From Asterochloris sp. CNOR1 (lineage: Eukaryota; Chlorophyta; Trebouxiophyceae; Trebouxiales; Trebouxiaceae), in NCBI GenBank assembly GCA_963969365.1, contig OZ017756.1, positions 2,480,001-2,544,000 on the forward strand: a DNA stretch of 64,000 bases, written 5' to 3'. The notes under the pieces were generated by a model that saw only the letters and a list, made by a program, of their open reading frames with translations, made no database searches and had not been told where the DNA came from. Position 1 is the stretch's first letter; every line of letters starts with the position of its first letter. A program made the position numbers and the translations under genes. This document shows positions 22,701 to 33,744 of this stretch, piece after piece.

Positions 22701-25700
22701 AGGGTGCGACTAGCAGTGCTGAGCTGCATTCAGGTGAGCACTTCTGCCGATCCAGAAGGGCAGGTGCTGCTGTTCAGCTGGGTCATATTGTTGGTCTCTG
22801 GTTGGCTGGCCTCCAGCAGAAGGTGGCGGGCAGTGGACACCATGCTGTTTCTGGATTGTTTAGCTGCATTGGGCTGGGCAGGGTCCAGCAAACATTGTGT
22901 CAGCTGAAATTGGAAAAGATGTCATTTCAAGTTTTCTCTCTTTACAGTTGATGAGATAAGCTAAAGCACGTGTCAAGGGAGCAGCAAAAAGCGCGCACGG
23001 CTCTCTGTTATGATTTACTTGCACCCTTGTCCTTGTTGCGCCCTTGTTGCCACAGGCACAGCACAGCACGAGAAACTTGTTACTTACGGATCATTGTCTT
23101 TCTTCATTGCTTGTGCCATCTAATTGGTACGCACAAGCATAGCAAAGAAAAGCTGCTGACCTGCCTTCAGCTATGCACAGCTTCTGTCTCGGAAGGGGCT
23201 TGCTGGGATGAGGACTATGGTGCAGCTGCTTCACAATCATTCGCTACCAGCCGAGCTTCGACAGTACTGCACATGAGTCCCCTTGGTGGCTGGCACGTCC
23301 TGGTCAAGACAATGGAGTTGCCGCACCAGGCTGCTGTTGCCTGGTGTCATCACAGGCAATCAAGCGCCTGCCTGCAGGTCTTGGTGAAGGCAGACTGCAA
23401 GCTGCTGCACCAGCACTATGCTGGGCTGCTGCTGCCTGTGCACAGCGCCCTGGCCGGCCGGCGCAGCGCAGCCACGCTAATGGATGCAGTTGTCAGTGAT
23501 CCCAGTGCAAAGGTGCGCCTGCCAAATGGCCATACTCTTCCTGAGCCACCAGCTGCGCTTCAGATGGGCGCAAGCGCTGGTTGTGCTGACTTGCATGTTG
23601 CATGTGGGTGGCAGCAGGGTCTCCTTTGAAAAACAGCTGCCAGGCCAGCATACCACTTGCTGTACCAGTCATGCCCAGGTTTTCTACAGGTCAGAGCAGC
23701 TGCTGCCACCACGGTGGCCATGCTGTTGGAGGGCGCTCCCCAACGCAGCTACCTGGGAATTGCAGAGCTGACGAGCTCAAGACTGCACCAGCCAGTCAGG
23801 TGAGATTTGGCTGTGTGGCCTGCAAGCTGCAGCTGGACACCTGCATGGCATGTCAGCCTTGTCAAGCGCCCTGTGTACGGTAGTCAGGCCAGGTGTTTGC
23901 AAGCAGTGCACACAGCCAAGCAAGAAGTACCCTCGGGTGATGCAGGCTGCTGCGGAGCTGCTACTACAGTTTCCTGTGTCCTTTCAGCAGGCAATTATCA
24001 GATTCTGTTACCGAGTTGCATCTGAGCTTCACAGAACCTCTGCATGCTTTTGATGGAGCCATAGGATGCTGTCACACAGAACGCAGCTCTTCATGGTCGC
24101 AATGTGTTGCGTTGGCTTTTCGCTCATGCAACTCTGCAGGCTACCACTCTGAGCACATGTTTGTCTTCCTGCCTGTCACCTGCTGCAGCGCTGGCTGGCT
24201 GCATTGCAGATCGTGTAATGGTTGAACAGGAGGCCCCTGACATCTAGCACTTTGCACTGATCTATGCAATCACGATGCCTGCAGGGGTTTCACAACGCTC
24301 TCAACAACCCTGGGACGCATGATACTCTCCCTCCACGATGGTCTGCTGCAGGCGCTGGCCAGCGAGCAGCACGCAGCTGCCGCCAGCGCCCTGCTGCAGG
24401 CGCTGCAGGCCCTTTTGCGGGGAGCGCCCTACCACCGCCTGCCCGAGGACCTGCTGCCGCGGACACTGGAGGTACAGCATGGGCATGCATGCTGTCAGGC
24501 AGTGCTGCAGCGGGGCCTGCAGACAAAAACAAGCAGGCTTCTCTTCAGGGAGCGCCCGACCACTGCCTACCCGGGGAAGTGCGGCCAGGGGAACTTGCAG
24601 CAAGGCATCTGGGCCCCTGAAAGGGTTGCGTGGAAGGCAGCTGTGAAATGGAAGTGGGCAGCAGGCAGCACATGGGGCCTGTCACCTTGCACACACGAGG
24701 CGCGGCATGGTGCAGAGGACTGCTGCTGCTGCATGCATGAAGGCAGATGTTATCTCACTACCAGGCCCACCTCTTTCAGCTGAGGCCTGAGTTCTAAGAG
24801 GGGCCACTCAAGAGGCCAACCTGAGTGATACAGGAGCCTTCCTTGCGGTGTGGTTAGGCCTGCATTTCCAGTTATCAATGAGTCTCCTGTAGGACAGCCG
24901 CTAGCTGGCCACACTGAAGCCACTGTGTGGCGATGTCACCTGGGGCCTCCCCGCCCGATGGAGGCAGCCCAGCACATGTCTCTGGCAGAGGGGCTCAGGC
25001 AAGGCGGTCACTCAGATCGGCTTGCCTGGGTTCCTGGCTGCTACCCAGGGCAGCTCCCCATGCGACAGCGGTGTCCTGGTGTGCAGGCTCTGCGGCGCCG
25101 CCTTCCCACCTTGGAGCAGCTTCCCTGCCAGTCCCTGAGTGATAAGCAGAGGCTGGTGGCGGCGGCATGTGCCTGCCTGGGCGCAGGCCTGAGCACAAAG
25201 GCCCGGCATGCAGGCGTGGCTGCCCTTCTGCAGCAGCAGGCTCACGACCCTTCTGGGGTGCTCGCAGCGCTGTTGGCCAATGCCACAGGTGACATTGCAC
25301 TGCTTTGCGCGGATCAAAGGCGCATGAAAGTTGTCTGCGTCCAGGTTGTCGTCCTCCACGAGACTGTCCTGCCATCAGGCAAGCCCTTGGCCGCCTGCAC
25401 AGCAAGCTCTGACCCCAACCCAGGCATAGGTCTTTTCCCAGCAACAGCATGCATGCCAGATGTCCAGGAGCACCAGAAGAGTGGATGCTCTGATAGCCTC
25501 AGTGGGCGTCGTCAAGAACTGTCTTTGCCAGCGTGCCTGCAGGGCGGTCTGGGGCTCAGGTCGAGGCGCTGTCGGCCCTAGTGGGCGTTGCTCAGAACTA
25601 TGATGGGGCATTGCAGCCTCACTGGCACCAGCTGAGCGCTTTTGCGCTTCAGCAGCTGCAGGCAAACCAGCAGGTGTGGCCCGGGTTGCTTGCAACATGT

Positions 25701-28700
25701 CACAATGGTCAAGGTCTGCCTGCACAGCCAAGGAGGCAGCCACTTTGCTTACAGTATTGTCAGCTGTCCCCTCAGCATTGTTGGGCAAAAGGGATAGTGG
25801 CCTATACAGAACGGTGTGTCATCCTCCCATAGGGACAGGGAGTCTCTATATCATGCAAATCTTTGCCTGACTTAACCTCTGACACTCACAAAATGGCGCT
25901 CCCACATCTCTTGGCACACGGCTGCAGGTGGTTGCCAGCCCACGCTCAGGCACCAGCCAGCACCAGGACAAGGCCCCTCAGCTGACCCTGCAGCTGCTGG
26001 GTGCCCTCTTGCAAGCTGGCGTCCAGCATCAGGTGGGGCTGATTGGGGGAATGGAACGTTGGTAGTCTGCAAGTTGGGCTGCCTGTTGAGCCTGTAGCTG
26101 CTGGCATTCATCAAGATGATGGCGTGCAGCATCAGATCAGCCTCGCACTGATGTGAACAGCTGTCACATTGTGTGCATACTGATCGAGTCAAGGCTGTGT
26201 GGGCCCTTGGTGGGTCTGCAGCAGCTGGCTTCTCTCCACAGCTTGCTTCTTGGTTAACCCACTCCACGACAGGCCAGTCAGCTGTATGGATTTGCACTTG
26301 AGCACGACGACCGAGCAAGCGCACGTGGGCGACACCTTTAGGAGAGCCTCAGTGTCTGCTGCAGGTCCCAGGTGGTGCAGCGGCGCAGGATGTAGTCCCT
26401 CACACTGCCCAGCCTGGGCAGCAGCAGCCCGCCATGATGTCCTACTGGGAAGAGGTCTGCAAGCAGCACGTTCCCCAGGTGCGCCACTCTATTCCCCTTA
26501 CCTAATGGAATCAACGAAGAAGCCTGCAAGCAAGGGAACTAATGTTCATGCTGCTGACTACCATGAGGCGTTTTGAGGTAGTGAGCGCAACCAACACCTT
26601 CTGTGACTGGAGGTAAGTGACAAGGGGCTTCTGCCTTGGTCTTTTTTAGGGGATGCTGTCCCAAGTCCTCTCTGCTGACCCTGCAGCCAAGATAGTGCTG
26701 GATAAAACCAAAGGCTAGAGCGCGACAGGTTCTCGTCAATCCAAGTCCAGCCCTGCCGTGAGCCTTTGCTGCTGTACTTTGATGCCTTTGCTGCATCAGG
26801 GCTTCATGTAATATGTTGCAGCGGCCAGCAGCCGGTGGCGGTGCATGTGACGCTGGGTCCTCAAGGCCTCCAAAGCAGCAAATTTGCCCGTCATGACTCA
26901 GGCTTGCATGCCTCAAGCCACAATGTCGGATCTAGTCTTTGCAAACACACATCAAATTTGAGTAGACCCAGCCAGAAGAAGAGTCCCTCATTGGAGTGTC
27001 CCTGTGCCACACAGGGTCTGAGCCACGCCTCTGCGTCTGTGAGGGCAGCGGCCTGCAGCATTGTGGTAGCCATGCCAGCAGCCGCGTTCCACTGCCTGGA
27101 CAAGCAGATGCAGCAGCAGCTGCAGGCTTGCATGCTAGTGGCGGCAGGCAGAGATGCTGCCGCTGCTCCCAGGGCAGCAGCTGTCAGGGCCGCGGCGGTG
27201 CTGACTGCCTTTCTGAGATCAGGCAAGCAGATACTGGATGCTGTGTGCCCGGCCTGCCATGGAGCAAGAGAGCACCCACCATTGACAATTTCATGCCTGC
27301 TTCAACATCACAAACCCAAACAGGGCTAAGTTTTCTGGCTGCTGCATGGGTCAGCTCAGGCTGGGATGTGAGTCTTGTGCAGGTCTAAGTGCTGAGTGCA
27401 GCCAAATCAATGTCTTAGCCCTCAGACTTTGACGGCACAGTTGTTACTTGTTTGAGGGTGTACCAGCGCCAGAACGGGCCACGATGTAATTGCTTCAGTC
27501 TGTCACACATGCAGGGCTGTTGGACTGCTGCTGTGCCCTGCAAGCCGCCGCAGGCGACAGCAACCTGTCGGTGCGCATAGCAGCAGGGTGGGGCACAGCT
27601 CACATCTCAGACTCACTGGCCGCATGGGCAGGGGCATGCCCAAAGGCAGAAGCTCTGCAAGCGCTGCTAGCAGGTGACCTCCCCTTTGCAGCATGCGGTG
27701 CTGGCTGCCAGCAGTGCTTGTTGTCGAGTGGCTGCCCTGCCTAGCTTGCTAATGGGCAGGCTTTCCCACGATGCAATGGCTGCTTGAAGCTTAATCTGGG
27801 CTGACAGAGCCAGAGCCTCCCTGTCTCTGCTGGGCACCTGCTTGGAAGGCACCTGCTGACACCGCTCCGCCTCACCGCCCTGCAGTTGCTCTGAAGGCAG
27901 CTGGGGATAGTGACAAAGTCAGATTTTATGGTGTTCGCGCCCTTGGCTCCTTGTCAGCTCTCTGCTGGCCCTCAGCAGGGGCAGCTGAGCCCCACTCCAG
28001 GAGAGTGGCTGGTACAGAGCTTCACCCTGAGCCTTGGCTTGCAGATCCCATGCAGCTGGTGGAGGCTGCGCTGCATGCTGACAACATCAAGGTGATGCTT
28101 CCGGCTATGATGGTTGTTCTCCTTGAGCATACAGACCTAGCCAGGCACCTGGCCGCCAGCTTGAACAACCAAAGCCAACAGCAGCCTGCCACCTGGTCAA
28201 CGGGATGCATACTGCCTGCAGCTTTGACATGCATTGACGTCCTTGTGAGTATCTGATAGACGTGACACTGCTGCAGGTGCAGTGGCACGCTTGTGAGGCA
28301 GCAGCCAGAATTCTGTCGGCTTCCTCCGCCAGCAGTGCTTTACCATGTGACCTGGACGGCTTGGCAACAGCTCTGGCAGAGATCTTGGAGGCCTGTGAGA
28401 ACTACAAGGTATGTTCAGCTTTTGGCCACACAGAATCAAAGCCTTCAGAGGCACTGGAAGCTCGAGTCAGAGCCCCCTGACAATGCCTGGTTGCAAGTAT
28501 ACAAGCCAGTGGCAAAACCCTCCAGGCTTGGCCTCTGCTGAGCGCATCTGCCTCAGCATGCGCAACCTGTTCTCAGGATCCATTTTGCTTTGCTGTTATG
28601 TTTCGCCAGCACGTCCTGCTGCGCCTCTGCAAGTGTTTCTGCGCGATTTGCTTGAGACTATGAACGTCATTGGCATACGCACAGCAGCAGCTGACCTGCT

Positions 28701-29121
28701 TTGCATGCACCTCCAGGTCTGCTTGCATGCAGCAGCTGCTCTGTCAGGTGCCGGCTCAAGAAGTGTGCTGGGGCACTCCTGGGGCAAGCTAGTGGCTACC
28801 ATGTGCAAGCTTCAACAGAGCATTGAGGAGACATCTGTGTGGCCACCCAGCTTTCAAGGTAAAGTCTGTCTCGACATTTTGGTATGCGGCTCCCAAGTTG
28901 ATTATTACATGAATGTTGCCTCAGTCCGCATCAGCTGCCGTGCCTGCCTTGCAGGTGGCTCAGACCTGACTTACAGAGGCCCCTTCAATGAGCAGCTGAA
29001 AGTCAGTCTATTGCATCTACTCTCGCTGGCTCAGCCTGCGGATGGGCATATGGCCTGGGATGCGGCTCATATCAAGCTCATGCAACATCTTGTTGAGACA
29101 TTGACTGTGGTGAGGCAGTAA
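19748..29121 (+). CDS. HEATR6-like HEAT-repeat protein
   Basis: Large helical-repeat protein; family function is poorly known. Many exons over 9.4 kb. Recognisable in human HEATR6 order: LLSQLIASSQ (to 20086); VSLLGKDAAQLCRQL (20168-20305); LPHTEQQAVVEALATWCS (20589-20799); the repeat block at 20.9-21.8 kb; an acidic Ser stretch SDSSDTESQ then VRLAVLSCIQ (~22580-22733); VKADCKLLHQHYAGLLLPVH (~23375-23512); VRAAAATTVAMLLEGAP (~23690); FTTLSTTLGRMILSLHDG (~24290); DKVRFYGVRALGSLSAL (~27915); VQWHACEAAARILS with ENYK (~28277-28409); VRTA-like GIRTAAADLL (~28670); and FNEQLKVSLLHLLSLAQPAD before the stop at 29119-29121. The similarity is from memory of the human protein. The 5' end is unsettled: MAIEACPPWS from 19748 splices into one open frame, but the frame DQHKLSEAFQ, shared with the 58 kb copy, is a different one. 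Exon-by-exon modelling needs transcripts. Confidence 0.75.
20880..21530 (+). repeat. Tandem repeat of a HEAT-like segment inside the HEATR6-like gene
   Basis: Four successive segments translate to variants of LQALAxxCSKxxxxxPL: LQALASLCIKAANQGSL (~20913), KQALAGLCSKSTDKAPL (~21120), LQALAGVCSKGFHKNPL (~21345) and LQALAVCCSKSPDRPPL (~21446). At DNA level each begins gcctgctgcaggc(a/g)(c/t)tggc. The last two lie in one open frame; the first two are followed by stops unless spliced. They look like serial duplicates of one helical repeat. Confidence 0.65.
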
Positions 29122-29163
29122 CTCTCCTTCCACTCTCGTCAACGCAGGAACTCGAAAGAGCGT

Positions 29164-29168
29164 TTACA
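29164..29168 (-). terminator. TGTAA poly(A) signal of the two-helix membrane protein gene
   Basis: Minus-strand TGTAA 184 bases beyond the stop at 29352; it lies only 43 bases past the HEATR6-like stop, so the two convergent 3' UTRs would overlap. Confidence 0.4.
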
Positions 29169-29351
29169 TGTGTTCTTGCAGGATGTCACACAGCAACAGG
29201 ATCACAGTAGTGACTGGGAAACACATGAACCCAGTACAATTGTCCCTCATGTCACAGCAGGGGGTGCAGACCTTCAAGAGCGGGCCAGGCGGGGTCTCAG
29301 TACGCTTCTAAGCTGCCAAAAAAATTGATTCTCTGAAAGTTGAACTCAGTA

Positions 29352-29933
29352 CTAGGACCATGCCAGAACGGTGCTTCCGAACAGAACCACTGATGTTGCC
29401 AGGCAGCACCCCACAACCACCCAGAGGGCTGCAGCCTGAGACTGTAATTGCAGCTTGCGCTGTAACCACTTACTGCCACGGTCCAGGAAAGGGGCTAGTA
29501 CAACAGCAGCGGCAACCCGTCCCAGCTGCACAGGAGAAGGCAGGCATCAGCACAGCAGTCGCTGCACGGCTCTGTCAGCATGCACATGCAAGCTTATGAG
29601 AGCCATGGCAGTAATGACGTGTGTGACTGACCTTGGTGAGCTGGCTGCCAACCCATGTCAGACTCATGACTTCTGCAAACTTCCGGCTGGCAGCTTTGGC
29701 GCCAATGCCTGCAGAGGCCCAGCTCACAGTTGTTGCAATATCTTGACATTCTTCTGGAGGATGCAGATGGCTTTTGGCTGAACTGCCACTCACCTCGTGG
29801 TGCTTTGACAACATACAGCCAGATGAACATGAAAGTGCTGCCATAGTAGACAGTGTTAAGGAGGCCATAGGCCACAATGCCTGCAACGCCTAGACTCTTC
29901 AGCTGCTGCTTCCAACCCGCTGCCCGATGTGTC
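29352..29933 (-). CDS. Plant/algal-type small integral membrane protein, probably plastid (5' part unresolved)
   Basis: Three firm exons: 29933-29794 (WKQQLKSLGVAGIVAYGLLN then TVYYGSTFMFIWLYVVKAPR), 29708-29632 (KFAEVMSLTWVGSQLTK) and 29525-29352 (LGRVAAAVVLAPFLDRG, then a C-terminal hydrophobic helix VVVGCCLATSVVLFG). The sequence pattern AYGLLNTxYY...VGSQxTK...ALAPFxDRG resembles an uncharacterised family known to me from land plants and green algae, thought to be chloroplast membrane proteins; I cannot name a function. Two to three membrane helices are evident. The N-terminal exon(s), expected to encode a transit peptide, must lie between 29945 and the divergent MAD2 start at 30322; minus-strand frames there are open but could not be joined with certainty. 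Confidence 0.72.
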
Positions 29934-30321
29934 CTGCAAGTGAGACCAGCCTTGGGGAATTGTCAGGGTGGCAGCCTGCAAAGCACAGGCATGCAGCAAG
30001 GCAAGCCACACCTGAAGGTTACCATTCCAGCACTCTGCTTGAAGCACGCCAATCCCTCTCCAGCCTCACAGGAGATTTGTCTGCCTGCAGGTTTGCTGAA
30101 TCTCGTCACAATCTGCACCTGTCTGACATCGCAGAGCTGCTGGCCCTGCCTCCATGCTGAACCGAAGTTTCCCACTGGATGGCCTTGATTGACAACAGTG
30201 GTCATTGGGTGGTCTCTGAGCAGTGCTGAAACTACAGATATGGCGGGACTCTGAACTTCTCTCAGCTGTCTCAGCTTCCAGACTTTGTCAGCAACCTCCA
30301 GGATCCTTGCAACCAGCAGCC

Positions 30322-33300
30322 ATGTCCCGGCAGGCAGTGGCCACTCACAACACCATAACTTTGAAGGGTTCCACCAAGATCGTGACAGAATTCTTTGGCT
30401 ATGCAGTGAACAGGTGCGGTCAAGATCAGCACCTGCCTGTGACTGACTGCCTTCAAGAACGGTTCCAGGAAAACCCTGTAAGTGCACATGTTGGGCGCCA
30501 ACACAATAAAGCTGCCCTGCAGCATCTTGTATCAGAGGGGGATCTACCCCTCAGACTCCTTTGAGCAGCAGAAGCAGTATGGACTCAGCATCATGGTGTC
30601 GACAGACGAGGGGCTGACTGGCTATCTGACCACTGTCCTCAGGCAGATGTCAGGTGCGGCCCCTGCACCACTTAATTCAGCAAGCCACCATGCAGCCAGT
30701 CCATGCTGCGCAAGGCAGCGGCAGGCGTCAGCTGCTGTCAGTTGGCAGCCTGCTAGGCAGCAACTACTGGTCCAAAGGCAGCAGGCCGACAGTATTGTTG
30801 GCACAGCTGGCCATGGCCTGTCCTGCAGCATCCCAGCTGAAATGGGGAATGGAGCCAGGGCATTGTGCCAGCTTGCACAGCAGGCAGTGCGTCCCAGATT
30901 TCGGCCAGCTTTGCAGCACAGGCAGAGCAGTGGGCAGCTGCCTCCTGCAAGCCAGACATCTAGCACATCCAGCAACGCATCAGGGTCCAGCAGCATTGCC
31001 GTACCTTGACAGCCTCTTGTCAGACCTGCTGGACTGTATGACCCCAACAGCCACAGCTCTTTGTAAGGCTGCTGCTGGTACGTAACAGGCCCTTGTTGCA
31101 GCGCCAGGGAGCACGCCGCTGCACTGCATCTGGTGGTCTGCGCGCACATGGTGGCTGTGTAGCATTTTGCTGAGGCAGGTCTACAGTCTCTGGCTCCCAG
31201 CCATTGGTGCCCTGCAGGCTGCCACGACCCTCAAGGTCGCAAGGCCGCTCCTGTTGCAGACACTTGTTTATTGTGTGACCTCTTTTGATTGCCACGCAGG
31301 TCATTTGCATTTTGCCCAGGCTCAGTGCTGCGCATGGCTTCTGCAGACTGACCAGCCCAGGGCGCGCTGAGCTGCATCCTTGGCTGCCTCTTGGACGCAT
31401 GCTCTGATGCCTGATTGCGCAATCTACTCTGAAATTGGCCAGGTCAGGGCAACTGCAGAAGTGGTGCAGGGCTTTCCAGCAAACAAATGGCAGCAACAGC
31501 CAGGAAGGCATTTCACATGCCCTTGTGTCTGGCTCCTGGTGCCTGCAGGCTGACCATTGCTGGTACAAGCAAAGGCTGCTGAGCTCGCTGCTGCCCATGC
31601 CCGTTGCAGGCCCAATGACATTGATGGCCTCTTTCAGAGTGTGCCCAGTCTGTACAGGCAAGGCTGCTGAGCTCACAGTTGCCCAGTCTTTCTCCAGGCC
31701 AGAGGACAATGATGATCTGTTCCAGAGCACAGTGATCTGGGTTGCCCTGAGGACACCCACTCCCTGCTGACTGCTGGCCTTGCATGCCTACTCTGCAGAC
31801 TGGCTGATTCAGGGCGTGCTGCAGAAGATGGTGCTGGTGATCACCAGCGTGGAGAGCAAGGAGGTTCTGGAGCGCTGGACCTTTGACATCCAGACGGATG
31901 CGCAGGCAATGGCTGGCGGGTGGGTGGGTGGTGCAGCAGTTGAACAGTTTCTGTGATGTTGCCTGATCCACCTGGGCTCAGGCTGTTTGCTGTTCTGCTT
32001 GTGGACTGTGAATTTCGGCACTCAAACAGATGTGTGCAAGCAGTGGCTGCCAAATAATCTGTGCAAGCAATACCAGTGCCGGTGGCTGTCTTGGGGTCCT
32101 TGGTGGCAGCCATCATCCCGACAGACCCGCCAAAAGGTGGGCTCAGCAGCTGGATCAGTGCTGTGTGCTTTGACCTGACCTACATGAGCTGGAGCTACCT
32201 ATTGACTGCTCTAGGTGGGTTGGGTCTCAGGCATTTGGGCAGGTGAGTGGCAAGTGGGTGGTGCAGCAGTTTGGCAGCGCCGCCCTCTTACCTCGTGTTG
32301 CATGACACCGGCAGTCATCCCGACAGGCGCGCTGGTGGCCACCAGCAGCTGGGCTGTGCCATGTGCAATGTGGCACAGGCTGCATGCTGCCATCTGTACC
32401 AGCATGATTGAGGGCAGCAGCAGGCCAGACAGATTCGCAGGCAGTTGCTGGCCGCCGGGTCCTGCAGCGTTCTGTGAGCAGGGTTGCTCAAGGCTGGGTG
32501 GCCGCCCAGACAGAAATGGAGGTTGTGGTGGATGGGCAGAGGACTCAGACAGGCTGTGACACCCAGACAGAGCTCTGTGCATCAGCAGAGCACCGCTGCA
32601 AAGCTCTACCTACAGCAGTCTTGCAGGGCAGAGGCGGCTGCAGTATGTACATTTCAGAGGCAGCATTTTGCTTGGCAACTCTCCCCAATGAGGTCGCAGG
32701 ACTGCCTGCAGGCGGCCGCCAGAGAAGACAGCCTCAGAGATCACATCTGAGATCCAGGCCATCGTGAGGCAGATCACAGCCAGTGTCACCTTCTTGCCAC
32801 TGCTCAACGACGCATGTGAGTTGCCCTGCGCTGTTGCATATTGTGCCTGCCTTGTGTGGTGCAAGGAAGCACGAAATTGACTTCAGTTCTCAGCAGTGTT
32901 TGTCTGCAATCGAACCCTCCTGCGCAGCTGAGCCTCTTATGGACCATGAGGGCATGCTTCTCACATGGCTTCCACAGGCGCCACAATCTGTGCCCATCCA
33001 TCTCTGCAGGCTCCTTTGACTTGTTGGTGTATACGGACGCTTCTTCAGAGGTGCCCACAGAATGGTGAGCTTGAGCAACAGCTATTGACTGTCTTCCCCA
33101 GGCAGTTGTATGTTGATAATGCTAGCCCTGCATGCAGCCCTGCGCAGCTGTGATCAACACTCACGCAGCCCTTTCAAAAGCCTACATGCTGCCCCTGCCG
33201 CTATATGGAGTGAAGCAGGCTGCGAACAGGCCAGTCACTCAAGCCTGCACTGCACTGACCATGCCTGCTACATTGACCCTACCTACTGTATCAAAGACCT

Positions 33301-33586
33301 GTTTTGCTGTGCTGTAGGGAGGAGAGCGACCCACGGTACATTCAGAATGCAGCAGATGTCAAGCTGCGCTCCTTCACCACAAAGGTGTGCGCAGCCAGCT
33401 TATCTCTGCTGTGAGTGTGCCGCTTGGCCTTTGCCGGCTGCTGTCATCCAATGTTGGCCGCTGTGTTTGCCTGATGGTGCAAACTCCATGGTGTCAGACT
33501 GTGGTCTGCATCCCACAGCCACTTCTTTACTGCAGGTGCACAAGGTGGACACGCTAGTGTCTTACAAAGCAGATGCAGAGGGATGA
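30322..33586 (+). CDS. MAD2: Spindle assembly checkpoint protein MAD2 (HORMA domain)
   Basis: Checkpoint protein that holds Cdc20 inactive until kinetochores attach. Seven exons, 30322-30413, 30523-30653, 31799-31919, 32712-32815, 33010-33064, 33318-33384 and 33536-33586, join in phase to 206 residues, matching the ~205 of other MAD2 proteins. HORMA landmarks: TITLKGSTKIVTEFFGYAVN, SILYQRGIYPSDSF, KQYGLSIMVSTDEGL, DWLIQGVLQKMVLVI, VLERWTFDIQTD, EIQAIVRQITASVTFLPLL, FDLLVYTD and the C-terminal safety-belt region with IQNAADVKLRSFTTKVHKVD. The exon 3 donor at 31919/31920 adds AQAMAGG before RPPEKTASEI; a slightly different splice may be used there. Intron 2 is 1.1 kb and contains short internal duplications. 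The gene is divergent from the membrane-protein gene and convergent with the kinesin. Confidence 0.95.
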
Positions 33587-33744
33587 CATCAGAGACACAT
33601 GTTGCATGGACTGCGTCTGATGGGATAGCACTGGTACTGTGCAGCTGCTGCAGCAGCTTTCATATTTGCCACTGAATCAAATGCAAAAGCTTTGTTTTTG
33701 TTACGAGAGTAATGTTATAGAGCAGTACAGGCTGTGCAAGGAGG

